From positions 35,679 to 99,678 of the forward strand of contig NZ_PUEC01000009.1 in NCBI RefSeq assembly GCF_003024805.1: 64,000 nt of DNA, written 5' to 3'. The DNA is from Duncaniella muris. GTDB taxonomy: Bacteria > Bacteroidota > Bacteroidia > Bacteroidales > Muribaculaceae. Shown here piece after piece: positions 51,612 to 61,157 of the stretch. The stretch's first letter is position 1. The number at the start of each line of letters is the position of its first letter. The position numbers and the translations under genes were made by a program. The notes beneath the pieces were generated by a model. It was not told the origin of the DNA, searched no databases, and saw nothing but the letters and a program-made list of their open reading frames with translations.

Positions 51612-52973
51612 TCAAAAACGGCACAAGCGGAACCCAAAGTGCGCATTCGCAAGCGAGGAGCGATTATTCGTACTCAGATAACCGAAACCCGCATTCGCAC
51701 CAGTATTCGCACCAGCAGCGAGGAGGACACCAAACCAGCCTCTGCCTAGGGTTGCATTATTATAGGTAGTCCAGAAATAATCACAGAAACCAGTAGTTAA
51801 ACCAGCTCCAGTGGTATCATCTGGGAATGAGTAACCCTTTGAGGAGAATGAGTTGGTGTTGATATAGCCAGATCTCATCGGGAGGTTTGCGATCGGGCTA
51901 TAGCCATCGGGAGCGGTTGCTGCTGAATCGGAGTGGGAGGTGAACTTTGTGGGATCCTCACAGAGGTAAGCCACAATGGTATCCTCCTTATTCCACACCA
52001 GAATATCATCAGCCAGGAGCCAGAGATATTCAAAAGGAGCCTCCAGACCACGATAGGATGTAACTTGCACAACCTTATCGCCACCAGTCCAGCCCTTGAT
52101 AGTGTATGAAACCTTGCCTGTGTTGTTACCGAGAATTGCAGTGACGCCGTTAGGCACAAACGGCTTGTAACCGCCCCAGGTATTCCACTCCGTTCCATTC
52201 ACAGCACAACCAGATCCCAAACCGCCCTGGTGGAAACCATCAGCAGTGAGAGTGGCATTGAATGTAGCCTGGCTGTGTAGCGAGGCATATTCTATTCTCT
52301 GTAGCCATGCGATCTGGTTGTAAGGGCGATATGCTCCGATATGAGTGCCATTCTTACAGAGGGGGTGTACATTTGCTTTGTTGATAGATGTACGAGCCAT
52401 GCCCAGCATTGAGCTGGCAGTGCCATCCCTACCAGAATCACCATTGCCAGATCCGCCACGGTAACGAGCAGCGTTTGGGGATAGTTTCACAAAACCGTTT
52501 TCATCCCTGGCGATCTCATCACCATTCCAGAGGAGGAAACATCCAGAGATAGCGGTGTTGGTGTCAAGATCCACAGTACCATACCAGGGGGAGATTGCTT
52601 TGCGCTCCATCTTTACGAAACCTGGCAGCGGATATTCAGAAATGGCATAGATCCACTTGGTGCCCTGGATCTCAACCTTAACATAGTAGCTGGGGATTTC
52701 CAGCATCACGTTTCCATCGGTGCTATCAATGATAGCGTTTGCACCAGAATCTTTCCTTCGGGAATCGTTCTGATGGAGATAGTATTTCACAGAGCCATCC
52801 GCATTTTCAACGAATCGCTTTAACTTTGACTGGATCGGCAAAGTCCTATGCATATCCATGTTGCCAACCCTTTTGAGGTTGCTATCTTTACTGGTAAAAT
52901 CGCCCTCCACGCCATACCACATATCATAGGGGTATTGGGGTTTGGTGTTTCCAGATCCGAGTATTAAACTCAT
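51612..52973 (-). CDS. DGR target protein (phage tail-tip, C-type-lectin-like)
   Basis: A 453-aa protein. The N-terminal two-thirds read as a phage fibre or tail-tip protein (ILGSGNTKPQYPYDMWYGVEGDF; TWGGYKPFVPNGVTAI). The C-terminal part (about 300-453) has the DGR-type C-type-lectin fold pattern: AWLQRIEYAS earlier, FEYLWLLADDIL, GLTTGFCDYFW, then the variable end LLAAGANTGANAGFGYLST and FGFRLCRF, closed by the stop. Relative to the template the residues changed are N to T, N to S, N to L, N to H and I to F. It should be the receptor-binding tip whose specificity the DGR alters. Confidence 0.9.
   Translation of the reverse strand: MSLILGSGNTKPQYPYDMWYGVEGDFTSKDSNLKRVGNMDMHRTLPIQSKLKRFVENADGSVKYYLHQNDSRRKDSGANAIIDSTDGNVMLEIPSYYVKVEIQGTKWIYAISEYPLPGFVKMERKAISPWYGTVDLDTNTAISGCFLLWNGDEIARDENGFVKLSPNAARYRGGSGNGDSGRDGTASSMLGMARTSINKANVHPLCKNGTHIGAYRPYNQIAWLQRIEYASLHSQATFNATLTADGFHQGGLGSGCAVNGTEWNTWGGYKPFVPNGVTAILGNNTGKVSYTIKGWTGGDKVVQVTSYRGLEAPFEYLWLLADDILVWNKEDTIVAYLCEDPTKFTSHSDSAATAPDGYSPIANLPMRSGYINTNSFSSKGYSFPDDTTGAGLTTGFCDYFWTTYNNATLGRGWFGVLLAAGANTGANAGFGYLSTNNRSSLANAHFGFRLCRF
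51618..51722 (-). repeat. DGR variable repeat (VR) at the 3' end of the target gene
   Basis: Counterpart of the template at 51422-51526, ending four bases before the stop codon. Substitutions are limited to template adenines in the 98-nt core. Right after it CCGT-TTTTG-ACGG forms a 4-bp hairpin at 51609-51621; hairpins after a VR aid homing in the well-studied Bordetella phage DGR. Confidence 0.95.
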
Positions 52974-52985
52974 ATTTGTATCGGT

Positions 52986-53276
52986 TTATTTGGTTGTTTC
53001 TCCAGCTCCCCAATAGATCTCATAATCATCCAGAGAAATAGCATTTGGGGAGATACTTGCTATCGCTCCAGGAGTTCAATCCCCTAACGGCACTGGGAAC
53101 GCTCCACTCTGCTGATCGCAAATGAGTTTACAATCCAGCAGAATGTTGGTTTCCATGATTGCCTTTTTGGGTCGGACAAACACGGAAAACGGAACTCCTC
53201 CCAAGTTGAAACCCTTTGAGAGGTCGGTAATTTGCCCCTTTGAGAGGATCCGTAGGCTATACATTGTTTTATCCAT
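52986..53276 (-). CDS. Small phage protein with an in-frame TGA
   Basis: From ATG 53276 the gene codes 66 aa (MDKTMYSLRILSKGQITDLS onwards, SGAFPVPLGD at the end), stops at TGA 53076-53078, and continues in the same frame for 29 codons (TPGAIASISPNAISLDDYEI, YWGAGETTK) to a TAA at 52986. The second part reads as genuine protein and would follow naturally if TGA were TGG (PLGDWTPGAIASIS). So this is a 96-codon gene broken by one nonsense change, or read through. It lies between the holin-like gene and the DGR target gene; a tail-tip role is likely. Confidence 0.65.
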
Positions 53277-53371
53277 TTATTTACTTGGTTAATTCCGACT
53301 GCAAAGATAACAAAAATATGTGTTTCTTGAACACATATTATGGCAAAAACTTGCCTATGTGAAATAGTTTA

Positions 53372-53608
53372 TTATACAGCACCTCCTTTCCATATAAGAA
53401 ACAGTATAAATGCCTGGATAATCTGACCCACCAGACCGCCCAACAGCGTTGCCAGGAGATCCAGCCAATCCCAGGCTCCACCATGAGCACGATCCTTAAA
53501 CTCCATGCCAGCTGCCAGCCCAGCGACAAAGAGAATTGTGAACACCAGGGCACACGGAATCGCATACCCAAAATGTTTCATACGATTGCTTTCAGTTATC
53601 CAGCTCAT
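53372..53608 (-). CDS. Holin-like small membrane protein
   Basis: A 78-aa protein with two membrane helices: about residues 12-33 (AIPCALVFTILFVAGLAAGM) and about 46-74 (WLDLLATLLGGLVGQIIQAFI), separated by a charged loop (EFKDRAHGGAWDW). Size and topology fit a holin. It overlaps the upstream gene by 4 nt. A frame-shifted ORF at 53338-53571 is a shadow. Confidence 0.65.
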   Translation of the reverse strand: MSWITESNRMKHFGYAIPCALVFTILFVAGLAAGMEFKDRAHGGAWDWLDLLATLLGGLVGQIIQAFILFLIWKGGAV

Positions 53609-54075
53609 ATATTCATCATGTTTTCCTGGATCGTTTCCAGGGCGTTGATCTTATCTCTTATCTCTTGTCTGGAGGTGTGCAATTCCACCACATCATAGGG
53701 CATAGGAGCACCGATCAACAGAGCCTCATGGCACTTGATCACCTTGTAATCGGAATCTGTGAGCTGGGCTTTCAGATCCGCAATCTTTACTCTCATAGCC
53801 TGGAAATCGGGCATAACCTCATAATGATATGAAATCCGATCTCCAGCATCATAAGGAATGGCACTTACCATGTAACCATCCTCCGCCTGGCGGATCTTTT
53901 CATCATCAATCCGATCCAGGGGTTTCCACCCTGGAGGCAGATCCTTGATCTGATCCTCCACGGTGATAACCTTTGTTTCCAGCTCCCCAGTTTCGGGGTT
54001 CTTATTCTGGAATGTGATAGGCTCCAGGGCTTTCACTCTTAGATAGCCATTCTCAATAAATCCGTATTCAATCAT
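53605..54075 (-). CDS. Phage tail-fibre-associated protein
   Basis: A 156-aa protein: a beta-rich first half (MIEYGFIENGYLRVKALEPI) and a long C-terminal coiled coil (about 95-150). Such genes after a large fibre gene often code for assembly chaperones, which is an inference from position and length. It lies 4 bp after the fibre gene stop. Confidence 0.5.
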   Translation of the reverse strand: MIEYGFIENGYLRVKALEPITFQNKNPETGELETKVITVEDQIKDLPPGWKPLDRIDDEKIRQAEDGYMVSAIPYDAGDRISYHYEVMPDFQAMRVKIADLKAQLTDSDYKVIKCHEALLIGAPMPYDVVELHTSRQEIRDKINALETIQENMMNI

Positions 54076-54079
54076 ATTG

Positions 54080-57000
54080 TTAGAATTTCCAGCGACTTAC
54101 CAGCCACGTTTCTGTTTTGGTTGTGGTGTTTCCAGAGGTGATATAGCCGATCGTGAAAACAAACATTCCTCCTTGACCACAGCCAAAATCGTAATACTCA
54201 TTTTCAGAATCATCATCATAGATATGATGCCCAGTCCTGGGGCGTACCCTCATAGTGCCTTTACACCACTGTTTAACGAATACCACTTGCCCCTCTTTAG
54301 GGCTGGCTGGCAGATAGACAATAGAGGTATCAGAGGTATAGCCTATGATCATTGTATCAGAGGCATTGAGATACACAGTCTGCTTTGTTCCAGAGATAGC
54401 CTTTCTGCCCAGTGTCAGACCTCCAGCATAGAGATCATAAAAGAATCCTCCGTATGCTGGTGCAGTCCCAGAGTTGGAGGCTCTACCATAGACACCAGCG
54501 ATAATGGTATCATCAGAATTGACCGCCCAAGTGTTTTTGGCTACGTTGGCAAAGCCCAGACCGACAATAGCCCCTCGGTGCGTATATCCAGTGGATGCTG
54601 GCATAGCATTGGTTCCAGCCAGGTTTGCAAAGATGCCATTGGGGGTTAGGTATGCCACACCAGTTGAATATGAGGGAGCGTTTTTGGCTTTCACCTCCAG
54701 CAAGCCCTCATTTGCATTCAGCTTTATGATCGTGCCAAAGTTATTCATTGAATAGCCACCGCCATCATTGGCACTCTCTATGAGGATTTGAGCCATTGAC
54801 GCATCCAGGGTGATCTTATTTGAGCCAGAGAGGGTTGATACAATCTTACCTCCAGACATAAACCAATCACCGATATTTGCGCCCTCTGCCAAGAGTAGGT
54901 TTGTGGCGATCGTTTCAAACTGTGCCCCAAACGTATTCCATTTGGAGGTGCTTGTGGGAGCGACATTAGAAAACTCTCCAGCATCAACCCTGGCTATGTA
55001 GTATATATTGTTATACTTTACAGCATCCAGGCGTTGTGAATTGCCATAGTAGGTTTTATTGCTGCTGTAGGCTCCACGGAAAACAAGCACTGGGCTATCT
55101 CCCTTTGATCCTTTATCTCCCTTATCGCCTTTATCTCCCTTATCACCCTTATCGCCAGAAACACAGATTGCAGCCGTTGTGGTGGATGTGCCGTTGGTAT
55201 AGGTGATAACCGATCGTGTCCAGATGTATCTGCCACTCTGCCAGGTGGGGCGTACCGTGCTCCAGGATCCATTAAGCAGAGAGGTTGCAGAGGTGGATAG
55301 GTAGTATTCCTCAACGATTGATTTAACGCCTATACCAGTGCCACCAGTTCCTCCAGTGATACAAGCAGCTTTGGTGTAGGTGGATGTATCATCCGAATAC
55401 ATAATCTTAGTTCTGCTCCAGATATACCACCCATCTTTCCAGGCTGGTGCGTCAGTCTGCCAGCCAGTAGTGGGAGCCACGCTATTTGATTGGCTCTGGG
55501 CATACTCAACATCAGCACTCACAACACTGTTTCCTGGTTTGCCATCCTTGCCATCGTAGGGGTTTACTCGGATCGGCACACTCCAATTCTGTATGAGCTT
55601 ATCCACGTTGCCATTCATCACAGCAACAATATCCGACACTGGGAGAGCACCCATGAGCAAACGGATCTCATCAAAATAGAGCTTGGACCCAAACATATTA
55701 TCATCATAGATACACCATCCCACAACTTGCTCATTCACACTGCCAGCATGGAGGAAAACGCCATTCTTATAGATGGTAACAGATCTGTCATTGAAACGGA
55801 ATGCCAGGTGGATCCAGGTGTTAGGCTCCATAGGGATCTGATTCTCGGTATAATCTCGCCCATTGAAACCATTGAGCAACCAGGTTAATTCCTTGCGATC
55901 TGTCTTGATCCAGAAACATAGAGTGAATGTTTGACCGAAAGGCAGATCATAGGGGATCCTTGCATCAGCTCCCTCTGAAAGATCCATTGCATACCTGGAT
56001 CCATCTTTGATAACATCAGCATCACCATTCAGCCTGGCATTATAGCCATTGCCAGAGGTATCAGCACACAATCCGAAAGCATCACCCTCATTCACTGGAA
56101 TATGAAACTTTGTCCGATCCACCAGACCAGATTTTTTAGCCATAGTACACCAGACATATTCCATAGCCTCAACAGAGGGCATGGTTTTACTCCAGCCAGT
56201 AGGGTTTAGCTCGGTGGGATCCAGAGTAGGAGGCTCCAGGGTTGATCCGTTCTTTGCATAGCGATACTCATAGTATTCTCCAGCAGCAGCATCAGCTCCA
56301 CCGATACCAGCACCGCCCCTTATGAGGCTCCAGGTGTAATCCTGGGGATTGCTACTATCAAACTCCTCAAAGTCGGTGTATTGTCCGATATAACTGCCAG
56401 GATCCTCTCCGTTGTTTGCAGTGAACGACAATCCGCTATCGTTTGAATACTTGATATGCAGATAGGTTGTGCGCCCGTCCTCTCCAGGTTCACCAGGTGT
56501 ACCACGCTCTCCCTTTGTGTCGCTCCACTTGTAATCCGTTGGGTTGTCGTTATCGGTGGGGTTCTGATCCACCAGTGTACCCATCCACCGCCCAGGTGTT
56601 TCACCATTGCCAGCCGTGAATGTTTTACCCCCATCATCGGAGTATTTCAAATGGAGATAGCTACTCTTGCCATCTTCACCCTTGATCTGTCCGACATTCT
56701 GCCAGTTGATACCATCCCAGATATAGAGATTATCGCCTATGATATAGGCATCTCCCTGGGTGTTCCCTGTCATAGGCAGTTTGGAAACGCTGTCAGTTGA
56801 TCCCTTGATCGTAATACTGGTACCATCAGCACCTCTCACTCGAATAGGCTCTCCCCAGGTGCCAGATTCAATGTTCTTGGCAGACTTGATCGACATCCAG
56901 ATAACAGCATCGGTGGATGTTGTGTGCCATCCGTCAGATATGCCATTTCCAGTTGGTTTCTTTGGCTTTGTCTGGCTGTCATGGTAGGTGTAGTAGATAG

Positions 57001-59473
57001 AGTTTCCTTGCTCTCCTGGAGCACCCTTAGCCACAACACTCCAGAAAGCGGAATTTGTGGGAGCGTTACCCCTGGAGGGTTCGTTATTGATATAGCGATA
57101 GGTACAAGTTTCTCCGTTCACAGTGTAAAGCACCTCATCACCTTTGTAGTAGATATAGTCGGGGTTGTAGGTGCCACGGAAAACGCCCAGCTCGGAGGTA
57201 TCGCCACTGCCAGATACAACACTCACATTTCGGAGTGTGATTCTGTTTCTTGCAGTCACATTCCAGTCAATACTGCTGGCTGCATCACCGATCCTAAAGC
57301 GGTTGCCATCCAGATCCAGATAGCACTCTCCATCACTGGTAACGATCCTACCAGTGGTAATGGTATTGCCGTTGATTCTGGTAAAGCCGTATGTGGTTAC
57401 GAAATCACGGAAATTATCTCCTTCTCGGAGCGGAGATAGAATACCTACCTGGAAATAGTAGTTGTTGGGATCATCCTCTGGCTCAAAGCGGAGCTGTTTC
57501 TGTGTTAGATACCAGACACCCTCGGAGCTTTTCTTTGAGCACTTGGCAAACAGATAATATCCGCCAGGGCTACCCAGAGTAAACTCACTGGCTCCCATAT
57601 TCCAGTGCATGATCTCATCATCATTGATCGTAAGGTGCGAAAGCAGACCAGCGGAGGCATCAAAGCGGTTAGGCAGACCGCCCACATTAGCCTGGAGGAT
57701 CACATCTGTAAGCACAAACTGCTGGCTCTTGGATCCTACAGTGAGCATATTGGTATCAATGGAGTTGGGGCGTATGTTATCCACATCAAAGAAACCATCG
57801 GTATCATATACCATGTTTCTTAGATCCTCGGTTGTACGCCATCCCCTCCTGGCTTTGTTGAGATCTCGGAGGCGGTTGTTTACAATAACTTGCTCATGGT
57901 TCGCCACATCTACCACCGTCTGGGCGATAATGGATATGGCTGTTGTATCGGAGAGCGTTAGGGAGTAATCTTGCTCCAGGAGTAGGTTTCTAACTACTTT
58001 CTGGATCCTTATGCTCTTTTCAATACCAAAACGCTCATCCTTAATAGGCACATAATCACCCACATTGAAAACGGAGGTATCTGCATCATCTGGAGTGTTA
58101 TCGATGAGATACTGCCTATCCAGGGTTAGCTTATATTGCGCCCTGGCTTGTTTCATATTATCAAAATCCTCCTTGCCAGCATACCATAGATCCTCCTCTG
58201 CATCATCTTCATAGGATTTAGGCAGATTGATCTCTGTGATCGTGTACTTATCGCCAGCACGAAAGCGGTAAGCCTCTGTATCAACGGTGGGGATCGTTAG
58301 CCCTCGGTTGTCTGTGTAGGGTTTGAGCGTGAATGTTTTGCTGGAGTGATCGTAAGCTGAAAGCTCAAACTGTTGCCCAGCCAGCAATCCAGAGATGAAA
58401 TTGATCTTTGCAGCCACATCATTGATCAGCCACTTGGTGCCATTGGCATCTTTCTCCGTAAGGTCAAAATCCATCGTATCATCTACGAATGAATTTATAT
58501 CGCCCTCCACCAGAGCTGTGATCTCTCCAGTTCGCCTGGGATAGATGTTATCATACTGGGCTGTATCTTCATCACTCCCCAGGGCATCACGGAGATCTCC
58601 ATCCTCTATGAAACGATCGTTATCATTGTGAATGCCGATCATTTCACTCTCTGGCTCAATAACGGTACCATCCGCCAGGGTATGTTTGTTTTTGTTCAAA
58701 CGCCTGGGGAAAGGGAGTTGTAATCTTTCAGAGTAGTTGCGATAATCAGCACGGATATTGGTAGTGCCACCTTCTACCCAGAGCCTTGTTTTGATTGATT
58801 TATCATCAACCTTTTCCTCTTTGAGGTTGTATAGACCGTTACCCTTACCCCACTCAAAGAAAGCGTTTCCACCAGGAGGCACGATCTTAGCCCCAAACTT
58901 TCCTATATGGATAGTTCGGACACCCTCCGCCTGGGAGATCTTAAACTCCAGCTTGAAATTGCTATCGCCACAGAGCGACTGGAGCACCTGGAGGCAGTTC
59001 TGTTTTGAAAACTGAATGGTAATCGGATCCGTATCTGGGCAATTATCCTCATCGAATTTCCATAAGCCAGGATAATCTCTGTTAAGATTATAGATAATCA
59101 CCTTAACAAAATCCTTGATAGAGTATGTGAGATCAAAGGTTGATCGTGTTGATTTGCCATTGGCATCACAATCACGATACTGGGTTTTCATAAGCTCATA
59201 CATAACGCCATAGAAAACAGCATCATGCTTATAGTAATCCTCTGAGATCTCATCTCGGTTTACAGTGGTGCGAATGGTGTATTCATTTCCACCGATCACG
59301 ATCTTATCACCCTTTCCAAAGGTGATACACTTGGAGGACACGATTGAGAGTTGCACATTATCATCGCCCATAAGAGCGGATGTTAATGTGGCACTCTTAA
59401 CCGTACAAAAAGGCTCCCTGGAGAAAAGAGGGATCCTTTCTCCAGTTCGCTTGATTATTTCAAAATCTCCCAT
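54080..59473 (-). CDS. Large tail tip / fibre protein with LamG and collagen-like parts
   Basis: The 1797-aa protein is the largest of the window. Residues about 1-500 look like a tail hub (FGKGDKIVIGGNEYTI; QRVKT-like strands). Residues about 650-760 are beta-rich. Near 940-1060 are two related modules of about 60 aa, each with a YLHxKYSxDxGxxFT block, separated by GTPGEPGEDG. A LamG-like sandwich (RIPYDLPFGQTFTLCFWI) spans about 1125-1300. A collagen-like run GDKGDKGDKGDKGDKGSKGD lies near 1445. A C-terminal head of about 300 aa ends VSRWKF. It is probably the adsorption device of a siphovirus. Start overlaps the upstream gene by 19 nt. Confidence 0.82.
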   Translation of the reverse strand: MGDFEIIKRTGERIPLFSREPFCTVKSATLTSALMGDDNVQLSIVSSKCITFGKGDKIVIGGNEYTIRTTVNRDEISEDYYKHDAVFYGVMYELMKTQYRDCDANGKSTRSTFDLTYSIKDFVKVIIYNLNRDYPGLWKFDEDNCPDTDPITIQFSKQNCLQVLQSLCGDSNFKLEFKISQAEGVRTIHIGKFGAKIVPPGGNAFFEWGKGNGLYNLKEEKVDDKSIKTRLWVEGGTTNIRADYRNYSERLQLPFPRRLNKNKHTLADGTVIEPESEMIGIHNDNDRFIEDGDLRDALGSDEDTAQYDNIYPRRTGEITALVEGDINSFVDDTMDFDLTEKDANGTKWLINDVAAKINFISGLLAGQQFELSAYDHSSKTFTLKPYTDNRGLTIPTVDTEAYRFRAGDKYTITEINLPKSYEDDAEEDLWYAGKEDFDNMKQARAQYKLTLDRQYLIDNTPDDADTSVFNVGDYVPIKDERFGIEKSIRIQKVVRNLLLEQDYSLTLSDTTAISIIAQTVVDVANHEQVIVNNRLRDLNKARRGWRTTEDLRNMVYDTDGFFDVDNIRPNSIDTNMLTVGSKSQQFVLTDVILQANVGGLPNRFDASAGLLSHLTINDDEIMHWNMGASEFTLGSPGGYYLFAKCSKKSSEGVWYLTQKQLRFEPEDDPNNYYFQVGILSPLREGDNFRDFVTTYGFTRINGNTITTGRIVTSDGECYLDLDGNRFRIGDAASSIDWNVTARNRITLRNVSVVSGSGDTSELGVFRGTYNPDYIYYKGDEVLYTVNGETCTYRYINNEPSRGNAPTNSAFWSVVAKGAPGEQGNSIYYTYHDSQTKPKKPTGNGISDGWHTTSTDAVIWMSIKSAKNIESGTWGEPIRVRGADGTSITIKGSTDSVSKLPMTGNTQGDAYIIGDNLYIWDGINWQNVGQIKGEDGKSSYLHLKYSDDGGKTFTAGNGETPGRWMGTLVDQNPTDNDNPTDYKWSDTKGERGTPGEPGEDGRTTYLHIKYSNDSGLSFTANNGEDPGSYIGQYTDFEEFDSSNPQDYTWSLIRGGAGIGGADAAAGEYYEYRYAKNGSTLEPPTLDPTELNPTGWSKTMPSVEAMEYVWCTMAKKSGLVDRTKFHIPVNEGDAFGLCADTSGNGYNARLNGDADVIKDGSRYAMDLSEGADARIPYDLPFGQTFTLCFWIKTDRKELTWLLNGFNGRDYTENQIPMEPNTWIHLAFRFNDRSVTIYKNGVFLHAGSVNEQVVGWCIYDDNMFGSKLYFDEIRLLMGALPVSDIVAVMNGNVDKLIQNWSVPIRVNPYDGKDGKPGNSVVSADVEYAQSQSNSVAPTTGWQTDAPAWKDGWYIWSRTKIMYSDDTSTYTKAACITGGTGGTGIGVKSIVEEYYLSTSATSLLNGSWSTVRPTWQSGRYIWTRSVITYTNGTSTTTAAICVSGDKGDKGDKGDKGDKGSKGDSPVLVFRGAYSSNKTYYGNSQRLDAVKYNNIYYIARVDAGEFSNVAPTSTSKWNTFGAQFETIATNLLLAEGANIGDWFMSGGKIVSTLSGSNKITLDASMAQILIESANDGGGYSMNNFGTIIKLNANEGLLEVKAKNAPSYSTGVAYLTPNGIFANLAGTNAMPASTGYTHRGAIVGLGFANVAKNTWAVNSDDTIIAGVYGRASNSGTAPAYGGFFYDLYAGGLTLGRKAISGTKQTVYLNASDTMIIGYTSDTSIVYLPASPKEGQVVFVKQWCKGTMRVRPRTGHHIYDDDSENEYYDFGCGQGGMFVFTIGYITSGNTTTKTETWLVSRWKF

Positions 59474-60645
59474 ACTACAATAGCGTTAGTCGAAAATTCC
59501 TCAATATCCTCAATCACGCCAGAGATAATAATATCATACTCCCCTGGCTCCTCATAGGTGTGCTCAACCGTTTTCTGGTTGCCAGCCACATTGTAGGTGT
59601 GGGATCCATCACCCCAGTAGATGTTGAGATACTTGGTAGATGTTACCGTGATTGAGGCTACTGTGTTTGCAGTTGTTCCAATGTGCCTCAACACACGTTT
59701 CACTGGCTCATCCTCAACCAGCGTGATCTGGAACGTGCCCACCATCAGTTCATCATTGTAATGCCCCCAGGTTTTCTCCACGCTTACACCATCATGCAAC
59801 TCCACCTCATAAACCAGGGGTTTAGTTTTGAGGTGTGGCACACACTTGAAACGGTGGTTTCCTGGAGCATCAAACAGCGAGAAGAAACGCTGTACCCACT
59901 CCACAAAGGCGGTTCTGCTGGAGGCATAGATAAAGCAATCCAGCACGATTGTACGCTCTTTGAATCTGGGGCGTTTCTTATCCCTTACTATGCCGTGGTA
60001 GTTATCCCATTCGGCTGTGAGGGTTTCTTTACGAGCCAGGCGATCCACCAGCCCCTTAGATGCTGACACCTCCACGCCATACTCCTTGAAATTGAATCCG
60101 TCAAGAAAATACTCAACATCATCATTTGCGCCCTGGATCATCAGCACCTCTTTCTCTTTGAGGGCACGGTTATAGAGTTGCACATCATCTATGATCACAT
60201 TAGTTTCAATGAGATCATCATCGCACAATGCAAAGCCGTTGGGTGTGCCAGAGATCGTTCCGACAAACACAACCTCCTTGTTGCGATACACAGTGAAACT
60301 ATTGCCAGACTTAACGAAAGCCAGAAACTCTCTGCGATTGGGAGCCACGGAGATCCACCGCTCAATAAACTTTTCTACACCAGGTGAATTTAACACCCAG
60401 CCGATCCTATTGTGAGGAGTTTTGATATTGATTGTGAGGGTGAAATCTGTGTTGAAAGGGATTGCCTTAGCCGTGATCGCCTCTCCCACTCCTTTTATGG
60501 AGAGAGCCTTGCCAGCATCGGCATCCTTAATGAGTTTGGCATCTCCAGAGAGATCAGCATCGGCTCTGCTCTGGGAATAGTCGTATGCCTTTGATCCGTC
60601 TGGATCATGGAAAGGCAAATGCAGAATGAGAGATTTATCTATCAT
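59455..60645 (-). CDS. Distal-tail-like protein with LamG and PKD-like domains
   Basis: The 396-aa protein starts at ATG 60645 (MIDKSLILHLPFHDPDGS), which overlaps the upstream stop (TGATATG). The frame extends to 60717, but that part lies inside the other gene. Residues about 1-180 form a LamG-like sandwich, 185-310 resemble a distal tail (Dit) barrel (FKEYGVEVSASKGLVDRL; RTIVLDCFIYASS), and the end is a PKD-type fold (IYWGDGSHTYNVAG, TYEEPGEYDIIISG). Confidence 0.7.
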   Translation of the reverse strand: MIDKSLILHLPFHDPDGSKAYDYSQSRADADLSGDAKLIKDADAGKALSIKGVGEAITAKAIPFNTDFTLTINIKTPHNRIGWVLNSPGVEKFIERWISVAPNRREFLAFVKSGNSFTVYRNKEVVFVGTISGTPNGFALCDDDLIETNVIIDDVQLYNRALKEKEVLMIQGANDDVEYFLDGFNFKEYGVEVSASKGLVDRLARKETLTAEWDNYHGIVRDKKRPRFKERTIVLDCFIYASSRTAFVEWVQRFFSLFDAPGNHRFKCVPHLKTKPLVYEVELHDGVSVEKTWGHYNDELMVGTFQITLVEDEPVKRVLRHIGTTANTVASITVTSTKYLNIYWGDGSHTYNVAGNQKTVEHTYEEPGEYDIIISGVIEDIEEFSTNAIVVWEILK

Positions 60646-60646
60646 A

Positions 60647-61153
60647 TCAATAGGTGGTTTTATTATGTTTTTTAATCTCGATCCCAGAGCCGATAACCTC
60701 AACTCTGGCATTCCCATATATATTCACTATTACCTGGGCATCACTACCAGCCACGGCAATTACCAGGTTAGAATTATCAAAGGCATCCACTGTTACAATG
60801 GCATTATCGGACACATTCACGGCTCCCTGGGTATTGTGTCTTGCATAGATCCTGGAAACGGTGTAGCCATCATACTCCAGGATCGCTTTGCAGTAACCAT
60901 TGAGCACCACATCTGGGGTGTTGTGTTCCGACACCTCATCATCCACGAACACACCATAAGGCTCACATGATCCCTTGAAATGATCTCGCAAAAAATCCAG
61001 TGTGGGATAGTCCTCGGAGATACAGAAATCAATCCCATCAATGTAGAGTTTTGCCAGTTCCTCCACGGAGAGATCTGGCTGGAGTTTCATCCTCCACATT
61101 CGGCATAGCCCTTTGGCTGTGCCATCCTCTTTGAGTTGGTTTATCAGATTCAT
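60647..61153 (-). CDS. Phage tail protein of unknown function
   Basis: A 168-aa protein. The first third is helical (LINQLKEDGTAKGLCRMWRM); the rest is built of short repeated strands (VLNGYCKAILEYDGYTVSRIYARHN, VNVSDNAIVTVDAFDNSNL, VIVNIYGNARVEVIG) that look like a small beta-helix. It lies between the tape measure and the distal-tail gene. No family recognised. Confidence 0.55.
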   Translation of the reverse strand: MNLINQLKEDGTAKGLCRMWRMKLQPDLSVEELAKLYIDGIDFCISEDYPTLDFLRDHFKGSCEPYGVFVDDEVSEHNTPDVVLNGYCKAILEYDGYTVSRIYARHNTQGAVNVSDNAIVTVDAFDNSNLVIAVAGSDAQVIVNIYGNARVEVIGSGIEIKKHNKTTY

Positions 61154-61157
61154 AGCT

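Noticed and set aside
53338..53571. 77-aa hydrophobic ORF
   Set aside because: Frame-shifted shadow of the holin-like gene at 53372-53608.
55103..55160. Short tandem repeats that could suggest a CRISPR array
   Set aside because: Units are 9 nt, contiguous and in frame (GDKG); no spacers. No CRISPR array was seen anywhere in the window.
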